A stretch of 64,000 bases of DNA, taken from the NCBI RefSeq assembly GCF_005222785.1, contig NZ_STGH01000001.1, positions 62,001 through 126,000 of the forward strand, given 5' to 3'. Made by a program: the position numbers and the translations under genes. The stretch comes from Rhodobacter sp. SY28-1. Its GTDB lineage: Bacteria; Pseudomonadota; Alphaproteobacteria; Rhodobacterales; Rhodobacteraceae. Below, piece after piece: positions 10,871 through 20,758 of the stretch. The notes beneath the pieces are model-generated. The model was not told the DNA's origin. It ran no database searches and saw only the letters and a program-made list of their open reading frames with translations. The first letter of the stretch is position 1, and each line of letters opens with the position of its first letter.

Positions 10871-11041
10871 TTACCGCTGCCCCGACTTGCCGGGGATCAT
10901 CCCGCGCTTCGGTATCAGTTTCAGCCCCTGCGGCCCTTTCGGGGCCCGCAGGCTTGCCGGGTCGAACCCGGGCCCCTTCGCGCCCTTGTTCAACGGTTTC
11001 AGCCCCGCCATGGCGGGTTTTCCAGTCTTTGTGTTCGGCAT
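10871..11041 (-). CDS. Small basic hypothetical protein
   Basis: A 56-residue reading frame from the ATG at 11,041 (MPNTKTGKPAMAGLKPLNKGAKGP) is rich in Lys, Gly and Pro and has no hydrophobic core. It contains repeated (A/G)-x-K-G-P-x-G steps (NKGAKGPGF, APKGPQGLK). I do not recognise a family. A longer in-frame reading to 11,149 includes a tryptophan-rich stretch that looks non-coding. Support comes from placement: it ends just inside a convergent terminator and has its own leader. It may be disordered and nucleic-acid binding, which is a guess. Confidence 0.5.
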   Translation of the reverse strand: MPNTKTGKPAMAGLKPLNKGAKGPGFDPASLRAPKGPQGLKLIPKRGMIPGKSGQR

Positions 11042-11332
11042 GATCTGCCCCTGTCTTGGAATAGGATGGAAGGGCCGGCACGAAACCGGCCACGAAACGG
11101 CGCTTAGGCCGAAACGGTCTTGTCCATTCTCAGGGCACTCCTCGGGCAATGGGCTGCACGCGGGCCGTCAGGCCCCACTCATGCCCCCAAAGTGGGGCGT
11201 CAGACGGTCGGTTCCATGACACGGACACTCCTCTACCAAGGTCGCCATCATGCCACATCTGGCCCCGCGTGACAATCGCCCCGCCCTCGCCTATACCGCC
11301 AGCGAACCGCAAAACCTCCCAAGGGCATCCCC

Positions 11333-12250
11333 ATGACCACCCTCGTCTTCGGCCACAAATCCCCCGACACCGATTCCACCGGGTCGCCCATCATCTGGGC
11401 CTGGTACCTGACCGAAACCGGCACCCCGGCGAAACCTGTCCTGCTGGGCGAACCCAACACCGAAGCCGCCTTCGTGCTGAAGCACTGGGGTCTGGACAAG
11501 CCCGCGATCATTTCGGACGTCACCGCTGACGACAAGGTGGTGATCGTCGACACCAACAACCCGGCCGAACTGCCGCCCTCGATCAACGAGGCGAAGATCC
11601 AGGGCATCATCGACCATCACCTTCTGGTCGGCGGCATCAAGACCAAGACCCCGATCGACATCACCATCCGCCCGCTGGCCTGCACCGCGACCATCATGCA
11701 CGACCTGATGGGTGACCATGCCGCCACGGCTCCGAAGCACATCAAGGGCGCGATGCTGTCCTGCATCCTCTCGGACACGCTGGAGTTCCGTTCGCCCACC
11801 ACCACGCCGCACGACCGCGCTGTGGCTGAAAAGCTGGCGAAAGACCTGGGCGTCGACATCGCCGAGCTGGCAACGAAGATGTTCGAGGCCAAGTCCGACG
11901 TCTCCGCCTTCTCGGACGCCGAACTCCTGCGGATGGACAGCAAGGAATACAACGTCGCCGGGAAAGAGCTTCGCGTGTCCGTGCTAGAGACCACCGCGCC
12001 CAAGATCGTACTTGATCGCAAGGACAGCCTGATGCGGTCCATGGTCGATGTCGCCAAGGAAGACGGGGCCGATCAGGTCCTGCTCTTCGTCGTCGACATC
12101 ATCAAGGAGGAAGCGACTCTCCTCGTCCCGAACGACCTGGTGAAGCAGATGGCCGAAGCCTCCTTCGGCGCCAAGGTCACCGGCGACACCGTCGTCCTGC
12201 CCGGCATCATGAGCCGCAAGAAGCAGATCATCCCGGCGCTGAAGCTCTGA
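11333..12250 (+). CDS. ppaC: Manganese-dependent inorganic pyrophosphatase (family II)
   Basis: This enzyme hydrolyses pyrophosphate to phosphate and drives biosynthetic reactions forward. The 305-residue DHH-superfamily protein has the metal-binding motifs GHKSPDTDST (residues 7-16), VIVDTNN, the DHH triad in IIDHHLL, and the C-terminal substrate-binding GIMSRKKQIIPAL. Length and motifs match family II (PpaC) enzymes, which are not universal in alphaproteobacteria. The gene stands alone with a 290-base leader region; I see a GCCCCACT/AGTGGGGC hairpin at 11,172-11,198 in it but no clear promoter. Confidence 0.95.
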   Translation: MTTLVFGHKSPDTDSTGSPIIWAWYLTETGTPAKPVLLGEPNTEAAFVLKHWGLDKPAIISDVTADDKVVIVDTNNPAELPPSINEAKIQGIIDHHLLVGGIKTKTPIDITIRPLACTATIMHDLMGDHAATAPKHIKGAMLSCILSDTLEFRSPTTTPHDRAVAEKLAKDLGVDIAELATKMFEAKSDVSAFSDAELLRMDSKEYNVAGKELRVSVLETTAPKIVLDRKDSLMRSMVDVAKEDGADQVLLFVVDIIKEEATLLVPNDLVKQMAEASFGAKVTGDTVVLPGIMSRKKQIIPALKL

Positions 12251-12276
12251 TTTCAGGCCTGTTGCGCAACCGTTCG

Positions 12277-12294
12277 TGCATACGCGCGTATGCA
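12277..12294. promoter_or_regulatory. Perfect 18-bp palindrome upstream of HAD gene
   Basis: TGCATACGCGCGTATGCA is identical to its reverse complement. It lies 63 bases before the ATG at 12,357 and 27 bases after the ppaC stop. Its symmetry and position suggest a dimeric regulator's operator; the regulator is unknown. Confidence 0.5.
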
Positions 12295-12356
12295 TGGACG
12301 GTATACGCGACGTAGACGCGTCGTTGACCGCCGTTTTGCGCCGAAAGGGCCCCCGA

Positions 12357-13244
12357 ATGACCGAGATCATCCGTTCCCTCGCCGATCTGACCGGTCGCTA
12401 CGACGCCGTCTTCTGCGACCTCTGGGGCTGCCTGCACAACGGGAAAGCTGCCTATCCGGCTGCCGTTGCCGCCCTGCAAGCCTTCCGCAAGTCGGGCGGC
12501 AAGGTCGTCCTCCTGACCAACGCGCCGCGTCCGAAATCCAGCGTCATCAAGCAGTTGGATGCCCTCTGCGTCCCACACGACGCCTATGACCTGGTGGTCA
12601 CCTCGGGCGATGCCGCGCAGATGGGGATGCTGTCGGGTGCGGTGGGCCGCAAGGTCTACTTCATCGGCGCACAGAAGGATGAGCCTTTCTTCACCGACTT
12701 CGCGGATGATCTTGCCGCCTACGCTACCACGCAGTCCCCGATCACCCGCGTCCCCCTGAACGAAGCCGAGGGGATCGTCTGCACCGGCCTTGCCGACGAC
12801 CTCACGGAAACACCCGACAACTATCGCGCCACGCTCCTCATGGGAAAAACGCTAGGCCTGCCAATGCTTTGCGCCAACCCTGACATCATCGTCGACATGG
12901 GCGACAAACGGCTCTATTGCGCCGGGGCGCTGGCGCAGGCCTACGAGGCGATGGGCGGCACCGCGCTCTACTTCGGCAAACCCAACCCCCCGATCTACGA
13001 CCTCGCCCGCCGTCGCTTGGCCGAGATCGGCCTGACCGACCCGCAGGTCCTTTGCATCGGCGACGGCATCCGCACCGACGTTCAGGGCGGCATCGGCGAG
13101 GGGCTCGACACGCTGTTCATCACCGGCGGACTTGAGGCCGAGCGCTTCGGCGCGGACGTCGAAGCCCCCGAGGCCGGTCTCCTGCTCCCCTGGCTGGAAG
13201 GGGAGCAGCTGTCGCCGACCTTCGCGATGGGTCGCCTCCGCTAG
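12357..13244 (+). CDS. HAD-superfamily hydrolase, TIGR01459-like (NagD-related)
   Basis: The 295-residue protein begins MTEIIRSLADLTGRYDAVFCDLWGCLHNG. Motif I reads D-L-W-G, so the nucleophilic aspartate is present but the second motif-I aspartate is a tryptophan, as seen in TIGR01459 members. Motif II is VVLLTNAPRPKS. Late motifs are YFGKPNPPIYDLA and VLCIGDGIRTDVQGGIGEGLDTLFITGG. NagD-type enzymes dephosphorylate small sugar or nucleotide phosphates, but this subfamily is uncharacterised. The ATG at 12,357 was chosen because the longer reading runs through the upstream palindrome. Confidence 0.85.
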   Translation: MTEIIRSLADLTGRYDAVFCDLWGCLHNGKAAYPAAVAALQAFRKSGGKVVLLTNAPRPKSSVIKQLDALCVPHDAYDLVVTSGDAAQMGMLSGAVGRKVYFIGAQKDEPFFTDFADDLAAYATTQSPITRVPLNEAEGIVCTGLADDLTETPDNYRATLLMGKTLGLPMLCANPDIIVDMGDKRLYCAGALAQAYEAMGGTALYFGKPNPPIYDLARRRLAEIGLTDPQVLCIGDGIRTDVQGGIGEGLDTLFITGGLEAERFGADVEAPEAGLLLPWLEGEQLSPTFAMGRLR

Positions 13245-13354
13245 GTAACATTCGTTCACTTACTGCGCGCATATTGAACAAATCTTGCGCAACGGATTGT
13301 GCCGCGCTGCAGCATGTGCTAGCCTTTCCCCGCGTCGGAAAGGATTCGCTTACC

Positions 13355-13798
13355 ATGCTCGACAACATGCCCCGCGGCACGATCTGCATCGAGGACATCG
13401 AAATCGGCATGTCCCGCCACCTGTCAAAGGTCGTAACCGACCGGGATATCGAGCTTTTTGCTGAAGTCTCCACCGACCGGAACCCCGTCCACCTCGACGA
13501 ACAGTACGCTCAGGACACCATTTTCGAAGGTCGGATCGCCCATGGGATGCTGACCGCTGGCCTCATCTCGGCCGTCATCGGCGAGCAACTCCCGGGCCAC
13601 GGCACCGTCTACCTTGGCCAATCTCTCAAGTTCATGGCGCCCGTCCGCCCCGGCGACATGGTCCGGGCCGAGGTGACCGTCACCGCCATCGACCACGCAA
13701 AGCGCCGAGTCACCCTTGAAACCGTCGCCTCGGTGGGTAAAACCGTTGTCCTGAAGGGTGAGGCGCTGGTTCTCGCGCCCAGCCGCAAGTTCGACTGA
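13355..13798 (+). CDS. MaoC family dehydratase, (R)-specific enoyl-CoA hydratase-like
   Basis: The 147-residue hot-dog-fold protein has the hydratase-2 motif FAEVSTDRNPVHLDEQYA, with the catalytic Asp and His near residues 38 and 43, followed by IFEGRIAHGMLTAGLISAVIGEQLPGHGT. This is the PhaJ pattern. PhaJ hydrates trans-2-enoyl-CoA to (R)-3-hydroxyacyl-CoA, linking beta-oxidation to polyhydroxyalkanoate synthesis. The ATG at 13,355 follows a GGAAAGGA ribosome site; an earlier in-frame start at 13,274 has none. No PHA gene is adjacent, so the substrate is inferred. Confidence 0.85.
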   Translation: MLDNMPRGTICIEDIEIGMSRHLSKVVTDRDIELFAEVSTDRNPVHLDEQYAQDTIFEGRIAHGMLTAGLISAVIGEQLPGHGTVYLGQSLKFMAPVRPGDMVRAEVTVTAIDHAKRRVTLETVASVGKTVVLKGEALVLAPSRKFD

Positions 13799-13827
13799 CG
13801 GGGCAGACGCCCCCGTGAAGGGCGCGG

Positions 13828-14751
13828 ATGCAGATTCATCAAGACTTCCAGTGGCTTGACCCCAAAGCCCGCGGCGCATCCGTTGCGATGGGCAACTTTG
13901 ACGGCGTGCATCTGGGCCACGCCTCGGTCATCGACCTCGCCCGCGACCGTGGCCCGCTGGGCATCATCACGTTTGAACCCCACCCCCGCCAGTTCTTCGC
14001 CCCCGACGCCCCGCCCTTTCGCCTGATGAACGCCGAGGCCCGCGCCAACCGGCTGGCGAAGCTGGGGGTGGAGCATCTGTTCCAAATCCCATTCAACCGC
14101 GCCCTCGCTGCCCTGACTCCCGAGGACTTCGCAAAAACCGTTCTGGCCGAAGGGCTTGGCATATCCCACGTCGTCGTCGGCGCCGACTTCTGCTTCGGCA
14201 AGGGCCGCGCGGGCACGGCCAGGGATCTCCGCGCCCTTGGAGAACATTTCGGCTTCGCCACCACCATTGCCCCATTGGTCCAGATCGCCGGGCGCGAGGT
14301 GTCCTCCACCGCGATCCGCCAGGCCCTGACCGAAGGCCGCCCCCGCGATGCCGCCGACATGCTGGGCCACCTGCACCGGATTGAGGGCGAGGTGATCCAC
14401 GGCGAAAAGCGGGGCCGGGAACTTGGCTATCCCACCGCGAACATGGCCCTTTCCGGCCTTCATCTGCCGCGCTTCGGGGTCTATGCCGTCAAGGTCGACG
14501 TCCTGACCGGCCCCCATGCCGGATCCTACATGGGCGCGGCCAGCCTTGGGGTGCGGCCCATGTTCAACGGCGAAGTCCCGAACCTGGAAACCTTCCTGCT
14601 GGACTTCAAGGGCGACCTTTACGGCCACCACCTTTCCGTCGCCTTGGTCGATTTCCTGCGGCCGGAGCTGAAGTTCGACGGCCTCCCCGCGCTCATCACC
14701 CAGATGGACGCCGACTGCGCCAAGGCACGCGAGATCCTTTCGGCGCTGTAA
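13828..14751 (+). CDS. ribF: Bifunctional riboflavin kinase / FAD synthetase
   Basis: RibF phosphorylates riboflavin to FMN and adenylylates FMN to FAD. The 307-residue protein has an N-terminal nucleotidyltransferase domain (VAMGNFDGVHLGHASVI at residues 19-35 and a late SSTAIRQAL). A C-terminal riboflavin kinase domain follows (GEKRGRELGYPTANM near residue 195, then GVYAVKV). Both domains are complete and the length is normal. It is a single gene with 29 bases after the MaoC gene. Confidence 0.97.
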   Translation: MQIHQDFQWLDPKARGASVAMGNFDGVHLGHASVIDLARDRGPLGIITFEPHPRQFFAPDAPPFRLMNAEARANRLAKLGVEHLFQIPFNRALAALTPEDFAKTVLAEGLGISHVVVGADFCFGKGRAGTARDLRALGEHFGFATTIAPLVQIAGREVSSTAIRQALTEGRPRDAADMLGHLHRIEGEVIHGEKRGRELGYPTANMALSGLHLPRFGVYAVKVDVLTGPHAGSYMGAASLGVRPMFNGEVPNLETFLLDFKGDLYGHHLSVALVDFLRPELKFDGLPALITQMDADCAKAREILSAL

Positions 14752-14790
14752 CCCCTTCCCTTTTCCGCCGCGCCGCCGCACCTTCCACGC

Positions 14791-15243
14791 ATGACCACGC
14801 TCCGCCCCCGCTTCTGGGAAACCGTTCCCCTGAACAAGCTGACCCAACAGGAATGGGAGGCTCTGTGTGACGGCTGCGGCAAGTGCTGCCTGAACAAGCT
14901 GGAATACGAAGACACAGGCGAGGTCGCCTATACCCGCATCGCCTGCCGCCTCCTGGACGGCGATACCTGCCAGTGCCGCGACTACCCGAACCGCAAGCTG
15001 CATGTCCCGGAATGTGTCGTCCTGACACCAAAGACCCTGCCCAAGATCGCTTACTGGATGCCCGCGACCTGCGCCTACAAACTGCTGTGGCAAAAGAAGA
15101 AACTGCCGTCGTGGCACCCGCTGCTGACCGGCGACCCGGAAAGCACCCACACTTCGGGGAACGGCATCAAGGGGATCACCATCCCCGAAGGGTCGGTCCC
15201 CGAGGATGACTGGGAAGACTACCTGATCGAGGAAACCCCCTGA
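14791..15243 (+). CDS. YcgN family cysteine cluster protein (UPF0260)
   Basis: This 150-residue protein has a cysteine-rich cluster of the YkgJ/YcgN type: CDGCGKCCLNK near residue 28, ACRLLDGDTCQCRDYPNR near residue 51, a later VPECVVLTP and PATCAYKL. These cysteines are thought to bind metal or an Fe-S cluster; function is unknown. Its stop overlaps the start of the threonine aldolase by one base, so they are coupled. Confidence 0.9.
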   Translation: MTTLRPRFWETVPLNKLTQQEWEALCDGCGKCCLNKLEYEDTGEVAYTRIACRLLDGDTCQCRDYPNRKLHVPECVVLTPKTLPKIAYWMPATCAYKLLWQKKKLPSWHPLLTGDPESTHTSGNGIKGITIPEGSVPEDDWEDYLIEETP

Positions 15244-16259
15244 TGCGCTTTGCTTCCGACAACACCTCGGGCGCCGCGCCCGAGATCATGGCCGCGATCC
15301 TGAAGGCGAACGAAGGCTATGAGCGCAGCTACGGCGCCGATGCCGCGATGGAGCGTGTCACCGACCTTGTCCGCGACCTGTTCGAGGCACCCCGGGCCGA
15401 GGTCCGGCTTGTCGCCACCGGCACCGCCGCCAACGCGCTGGCCATCGCCACCCATGTGCAGCCCTGGGATGGCGTCTTCTGCCACCGCCACGCCCACATC
15501 GCCGAAGACGAATGCAACGCGCCCGAGTTCTACTCCGGCGCCAAGCTGGTGCTGGTACCAGGCGAGCACGGCAAGATCACACCCGACACGCTGGGACAGG
15601 CCCTCGCCACCACCGGCGAAAGCGGCGTCCACGGCGTCCAAAGGGGCATGCTGTCACTGACCAACGTGACCGAGGCCGGGACGGTCTACACCCCTGCCGA
15701 GATCGCCACCCTGACGGCACTCGCCAAGGCCAGGGGCATCCCCTGCCACCTCGACGGCGCGCGCTTCGCCAATGCGTTGGTCGCAACGGGCGCGACCCCG
15801 GCCGAAATGACCTGGAAGGCGGGAATCGACGTCCTTTCGCTGGGCGGCACCAAGAACGGCTGCCTGGGGGTCGAGGGCGTCGTCCTCTTCAACCCCGCCA
15901 AGGCCTGGGAGCTTGAACTCCGCCGCAAGCGGGGCGGGCACCTCTTTTCCAAGCATCGGTTCCTGTCGGCCCAGATGGAGGCCTACCTGTCAGGCGGCCT
16001 CTGGCTGCGGCTGGCGAAACAGGCCAACGCCATGGGGCAGCGACTGGTCGAAGGTCTGCGGCAAAGGCAGGCCCATGTGCCGCCCGCGGACGCCAACATG
16101 CTCTTCCCGGAATGGGCCGCAGGCCACCACGAAAGGCTGGAAGCCGCAGGTGCGGCCTACTACCGCTTCCCCGCCCCCGAAGGCCGGGAACGGGCGCGCC
16201 TGGTCGCAAGCTGGTCCACGACCGAGGCTGACGTCGACGCCTTCCTCAACGCCTTCTGA
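15243..16259 (+). CDS. ltaE: Low-specificity L-threonine aldolase
   Basis: This PLP enzyme cleaves L-threonine/allo-threonine to glycine and acetaldehyde. The 338-residue protein opens MRFASDNTSGAAPEIM. It carries a GTAANALA phosphate-binding segment, the catalytic base region FCHRHAHIAEDE, HLDGARFANA with the PLP-ring aspartate, and the PLP-lysine motif LSLGGTKNG near residue 203. All are standard for the beta-eliminating aldolase family. It is translationally coupled to the YcgN gene. Confidence 0.93.
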   Translation: MRFASDNTSGAAPEIMAAILKANEGYERSYGADAAMERVTDLVRDLFEAPRAEVRLVATGTAANALAIATHVQPWDGVFCHRHAHIAEDECNAPEFYSGAKLVLVPGEHGKITPDTLGQALATTGESGVHGVQRGMLSLTNVTEAGTVYTPAEIATLTALAKARGIPCHLDGARFANALVATGATPAEMTWKAGIDVLSLGGTKNGCLGVEGVVLFNPAKAWELELRRKRGGHLFSKHRFLSAQMEAYLSGGLWLRLAKQANAMGQRLVEGLRQRQAHVPPADANMLFPEWAAGHHERLEAAGAAYYRFPAPEGRERARLVASWSTTEADVDAFLNAF

Positions 16260-16356
16260 CCAAGGCTTTTTCGCACCGTTAGCGGCCGCGCCGGTTTGCA
16301 TTCGCAAAGCCGGGTGATAAGGCGTGCGCATCCCGAATCCGCTGCCCGGAGCCGCC

Positions 16357-17376
16357 ATGCCCGCTGTCACCGAACCGAAGCTCATCGCCGGTAACGCCAA
16401 CCTTCCCTTGGCGAAGTCCATCGCCCGGCGGATGTCGATGCACCGGGGGATGAGCGTCAATCTGGTGGACGCCCGGGTCGAGCGGTTCAACGATCAGGAG
16501 ATCTTCGTCGAGGTCTTCGAGAACGTCCGCGGCGAGGACATGTACGTCATCCAGTCGACCTCGAACCCGGCGAATGACAACCTGATGGAACTGCTGATCA
16601 TGACCGACGCTCTGCGTCGGTCTTCTGCTTCCAGGATCACCGCCGTGATCCCCTATTTCGGCTATGCCCGTCAGGACCGCCGCGCCAAGGCCCGGACGCC
16701 GATTTCGGCCAAGCTGGTGGCAAACCTCATCACCCAGGCCGGCGTCGACCGCGTCCTGACGCTCGACCTGCATGCCGCGCAGATCCAGGGCTTCTTCGAC
16801 ATCCCCGTTGACAACCTCTACGCCTCGCCCGTCTTTGCGCTGGACATCGAGCATCAGTTCAAGGGTCAGATGCAGGACCTGATGGTCGTCTCGCCCGACG
16901 TCGGCGGCGTGGCGCGCGCGCGGGAACTGGCCAAACGGATCAACGCACCCCTCGCCATTGTCGACAAGCGGCGGGAAAAGGCGGGCGAGATTGCGGGCAT
17001 GACGGTGATCGGCGACGTGAAGGGCCACAAGTGCATCATCGTCGACGACATCTGCGACACGGCCGGGACGCTTTGCAAGGCCGCCGAGACGCTGATGGAG
17101 GCCGGGGCGACCGAGGTGCACAGCTATATCACCCATGGCGTGCTGTCCGGTCCCGCGGTGGAACGCATCCAGAATTCGGTCATGAAGTCGCTGGTCATCA
17201 CCGACTCGATTGCCCCGACCGAGGCAGTGAAGTCCGCGAAGAACATCCGCATCGTCCCCACCGCGCCGATGTTCGCGCAAGCGATCCTGAACATCTGGGG
17301 CGGGATGTCGGTTTCCAGCCTGTTCGAGACGGACACGCTGGTCCCGATCTACGAAGGTCTTTACCAGCGCAGCTGA
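16357..17376 (+). CDS. prs: Ribose-phosphate pyrophosphokinase
   Basis: Prs makes PRPP from ribose-5-phosphate and ATP for nucleotide, histidine, tryptophan and NAD synthesis. The 339-residue protein starts at the ATG at 16,357 ([20 protein letters not shown]), preceded by CCGGAG. It has [11 protein letters not shown], the flexible/catalytic piece [43 protein letters not shown] and the PRPP loop [13 protein letters not shown]. An earlier start at 16,324 would add 11 non-conserved residues. The C-terminus is about 20 residues longer than usual. Confidence 0.96.
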   Translation: MPAVTEPKLIAGNANLPLAKSIARRMSMHRGMSVNLVDARVERFNDQEIFVEVFENVRGEDMYVIQSTSNPANDNLMELLIMTDALRRSSASRITAVIPYFGYARQDRRAKARTPISAKLVANLITQAGVDRVLTLDLHAAQIQGFFDIPVDNLYASPVFALDIEHQFKGQMQDLMVVSPDVGGVARARELAKRINAPLAIVDKRREKAGEIAGMTVIGDVKGHKCIIVDDICDTAGTLCKAAETLMEAGATEVHSYITHGVLSGPAVERIQNSVMKSLVITDSIAPTEAVKSAKNIRIVPTAPMFAQAILNIWGGMSVSSLFETDTLVPIYEGLYQRS

Positions 17377-17450
17377 CGTGAAACCGCACCGGAATTGCCA
17401 TAAAGTCAGCCCAATTCTCCGATAGCCAATCCATTGTTGCAGGTCCGCGC

Positions 17451-18428
17451 ATGATTGCGGGGCATTTGCCGGAACGGGCGAGGATTATGGAATCAAGGGC
17501 CGCAATGGCGGGGCAGGGGTCTAACCGGCTTGTACGGCTGCTTCCGATCGAAGCGTGCCTCTTGTGGTTCATCGCCCTTATCGGTGTCCTTGCCCTTGCT
17601 CTGGCGTTGACGATGCAGCGTCAGGTCAACTGGCCACCTTTCCTGGGCGGCTACGTCGCGACCCTGGGGCTTGCTGCCATCGGCGGCTATGTCCGGCAGG
17701 TCAAGGCCGCCCCGCGCATCGCCCTCGCACTGGTCGGTGCCGCGATCTTCACCGGCTTCACCGCCGTCTCCTCGATCTTCATCTTCGCCCTGTTCCCGCT
17801 GCCGAACCCGCTGATCGACCCTGCGTTGATCCAGGCCGATGCCGTGCTGGGCTACCACTGGCCGACCGCCGTGGCTTGGCTGGCGCAGTATCCGGGCTTT
17901 GCCGCAGTGCTTGGCTATATCTACCATTCATCGCTGGTGCAGATCCTGCTGACCATCGTTCTCCTGGCCGCCCTGTCGCGCGAAATTGCCCTGCACCGGT
18001 TTCTCCTGGTCGGGATCATCACCCTGATCATCGCCGTCGCAATCTGGTGGGTCATCCCTTCGGTCGGTCCCTCGGCCTTCCAGTCGATCCCCGAGGCCGA
18101 CCGTCTGGCGACCGGCCTCTACTTCGACCCGACCTATGGGCAGCATCTGAAAAACCTGGTCGAGGTCGGCCCGCGCCAGATCAGTCCCGAGGTCATCACC
18201 GGGGTCGTCGCCTTCCCGTCCTACCACATGATCATGGCGCTGATGGTGGTCTGGTTCTCGCGCGGGACCTTTGCCTTCCTGCCGCTGACCGCGGTCAATA
18301 CGGCGATGGTTCCCGCCACCCTGACCCATGGCGGGCACCACCTGGTCGACCTGCTGGCCGGGCTGGCGGTCTTTGCTCTGTCGGTCTGGCTTGCTAGCCG
18401 CCTGATCCGCGAGCCTGCGCGGGTTTAG
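17451..18428 (+). CDS. PAP2-superfamily membrane protein (Aur1/inositol-phosphotransferase-like)
   Basis: The 325-residue polytopic protein has about six membrane segments. The phosphatase motifs are FPSYHMIMAL (PSxH) and THGGHHLVDLLAG (Hx3D), which fit the PAP2_3 branch containing Aur1-like enzymes. The classical first motif K-x6-R-P is not evident. It may transfer or remove a phosphate head group from a lipid; the substrate is unknown. The ATG at 17,451 has an AGG seven bases upstream; an ATG at 17,487 is an alternative. It converges with the lectin gene (4-base overlap). Confidence 0.78.
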   Translation: MIAGHLPERARIMESRAAMAGQGSNRLVRLLPIEACLLWFIALIGVLALALALTMQRQVNWPPFLGGYVATLGLAAIGGYVRQVKAAPRIALALVGAAIFTGFTAVSSIFIFALFPLPNPLIDPALIQADAVLGYHWPTAVAWLAQYPGFAAVLGYIYHSSLVQILLTIVLLAALSREIALHRFLLVGIITLIIAVAIWWVIPSVGPSAFQSIPEADRLATGLYFDPTYGQHLKNLVEVGPRQISPEVITGVVAFPSYHMIMALMVVWFSRGTFAFLPLTAVNTAMVPATLTHGGHHLVDLLAGLAVFALSVWLASRLIREPARV

Positions 18429-18772
18429 CTGACGTCCCAGTCATCGTCGTCGCGCACCTGTCCGATGGCCATCCAGTCGGCGCGGATTCGGGCGATACGG
18501 GTGTCGGCCCAGGTGCGGAACACGATCTCGAACCCGGTGGCGGTGATGTTGTCTGCGCTGATATCGACGCGCGAGTTGGTTTTGCGGTCAATGTCCCACA
18601 TGGAAATGCCGACCGTCACCACCGGCGGGGACTGGAAAGGCTCGCTGAAAGTCTGAACATGGCGGACTTCGCGCGGTCCCGAACCCGTCCACATCGCGCC
18701 ATCATGCGCAAAGTCGGAAAAAAGGATTCTTGTCCCTTGCTGGACACCAACAGCGCCTGAAAACCGTCGCAT
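18425..18772 (-). CDS. H-type lectin domain protein
   Basis: The 115-residue protein (MRRFSGAVGVQQGTRILFSDF) matches the H-type lectin fold. It has MWTGSGPREVRHVQTFSEPFQSPPVVTVGISMWDID and then FEIVFRTWADTRIARIRADWMAIG, the six-stranded jelly roll known from discoidin I and snail agglutinin. It has no signal peptide. Carbohydrate binding is known for the fold, not for bacterial members. In-frame sequence upstream of 18,772 is unlike protein. It lies downstream of the atp operon on the same strand, after a terminator. Confidence 0.82.
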   Translation of the reverse strand: MRRFSGAVGVQQGTRILFSDFAHDGAMWTGSGPREVRHVQTFSEPFQSPPVVTVGISMWDIDRKTNSRVDISADNITATGFEIVFRTWADTRIARIRADWMAIGQVRDDDDWDVS

Positions 18773-18839
18773 CACTAACCCAACACCCATCCCCAAGGTC
18801 AATAATGCCGATTTTTCGGCCAAAGGGCCAGAAGAATGC

Positions 18840-18867
18840 AAAGGCCCCGTCTTTCGGCGGGGCCTTT
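18840..18867 (-). terminator. Rho-independent terminator of the atp operon
   Basis: On the minus strand a 10-bp stem AAAGGCCCCG / CGGGGCCTTT with an 8-base loop lies 27 bases after the atpC stop. The T run is part of the stem arm. The same hairpin faces the lectin start. Confidence 0.85.
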
Positions 18868-18893
18868 GTCCAATCGTCGACAGTGCGCTGGGC

Positions 18894-19286
18894 TCAGATC
18901 GCCGCAGCGGCCCGCATCGCATAGAGGTCGGCCACGGCCTTGTCGGCCGCGTCCTTGTCCGAGTTGACGGCAGCCGCTTCGCAGGCGTCGGCCACCAGCG
19001 CATCAAGCGCGGCGGGGGTCAGCTCGTTCAGCGGCACGGCCTGTTCAGCCAGCACCGACACGCCGGTCGCGCTGATCTCGGCAAAGCCGCCGGTCACGAT
19101 AAAGGCCTTGATGCCATCCGCCGCCACCACGCGCAGAACGCCCGGCCGCAGCGAGGTGATGGTGGCCGCATGGCCCTCCATCGCCGTCAGATCACCGTCA
19201 GCGCCGGGGATCTGGACCTCGGTCGCCGGGAACGACGCAAGGCGGCGTTCCGGGCTGACCAGGTCGAATTGAACCGTGCTGGCCAT
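18894..19286 (-). CDS. atpC: ATP synthase F1 subunit epsilon
   Basis: The 130-residue epsilon subunit forms part of the rotating central stalk and can inhibit ATP hydrolysis. It begins [41 protein letters not shown], the N-terminal beta sandwich. A helical hairpin rich in alanine follows (residues 88-130). The C-terminal part is short and divergent, as is usual in alphaproteobacteria. Last gene of atpHAGDC, 9 bases after atpD. Confidence 0.96.
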   Translation of the reverse strand: MASTVQFDLVSPERRLASFPATEVQIPGADGDLTAMEGHAATITSLRPGVLRVVAADGIKAFIVTGGFAEISATGVSVLAEQAVPLNELTPAALDALVADACEAAAVNSDKDAADKAVADLYAMRAAAAI

Positions 19287-19295
19287 TTCGCCCCC

Positions 19296-20744
<1,449 letters not shown>

Positions 20745-20758
20745 CTACTCCGGGTTCG

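Noticed and set aside
11172..11198. GCCCCACT/AGTGGGGC hairpin as a riboswitch for ppaC
   Set aside because: A single 8-bp stem 135 bases before the start with no further conserved structure is not evidence for a riboswitch.
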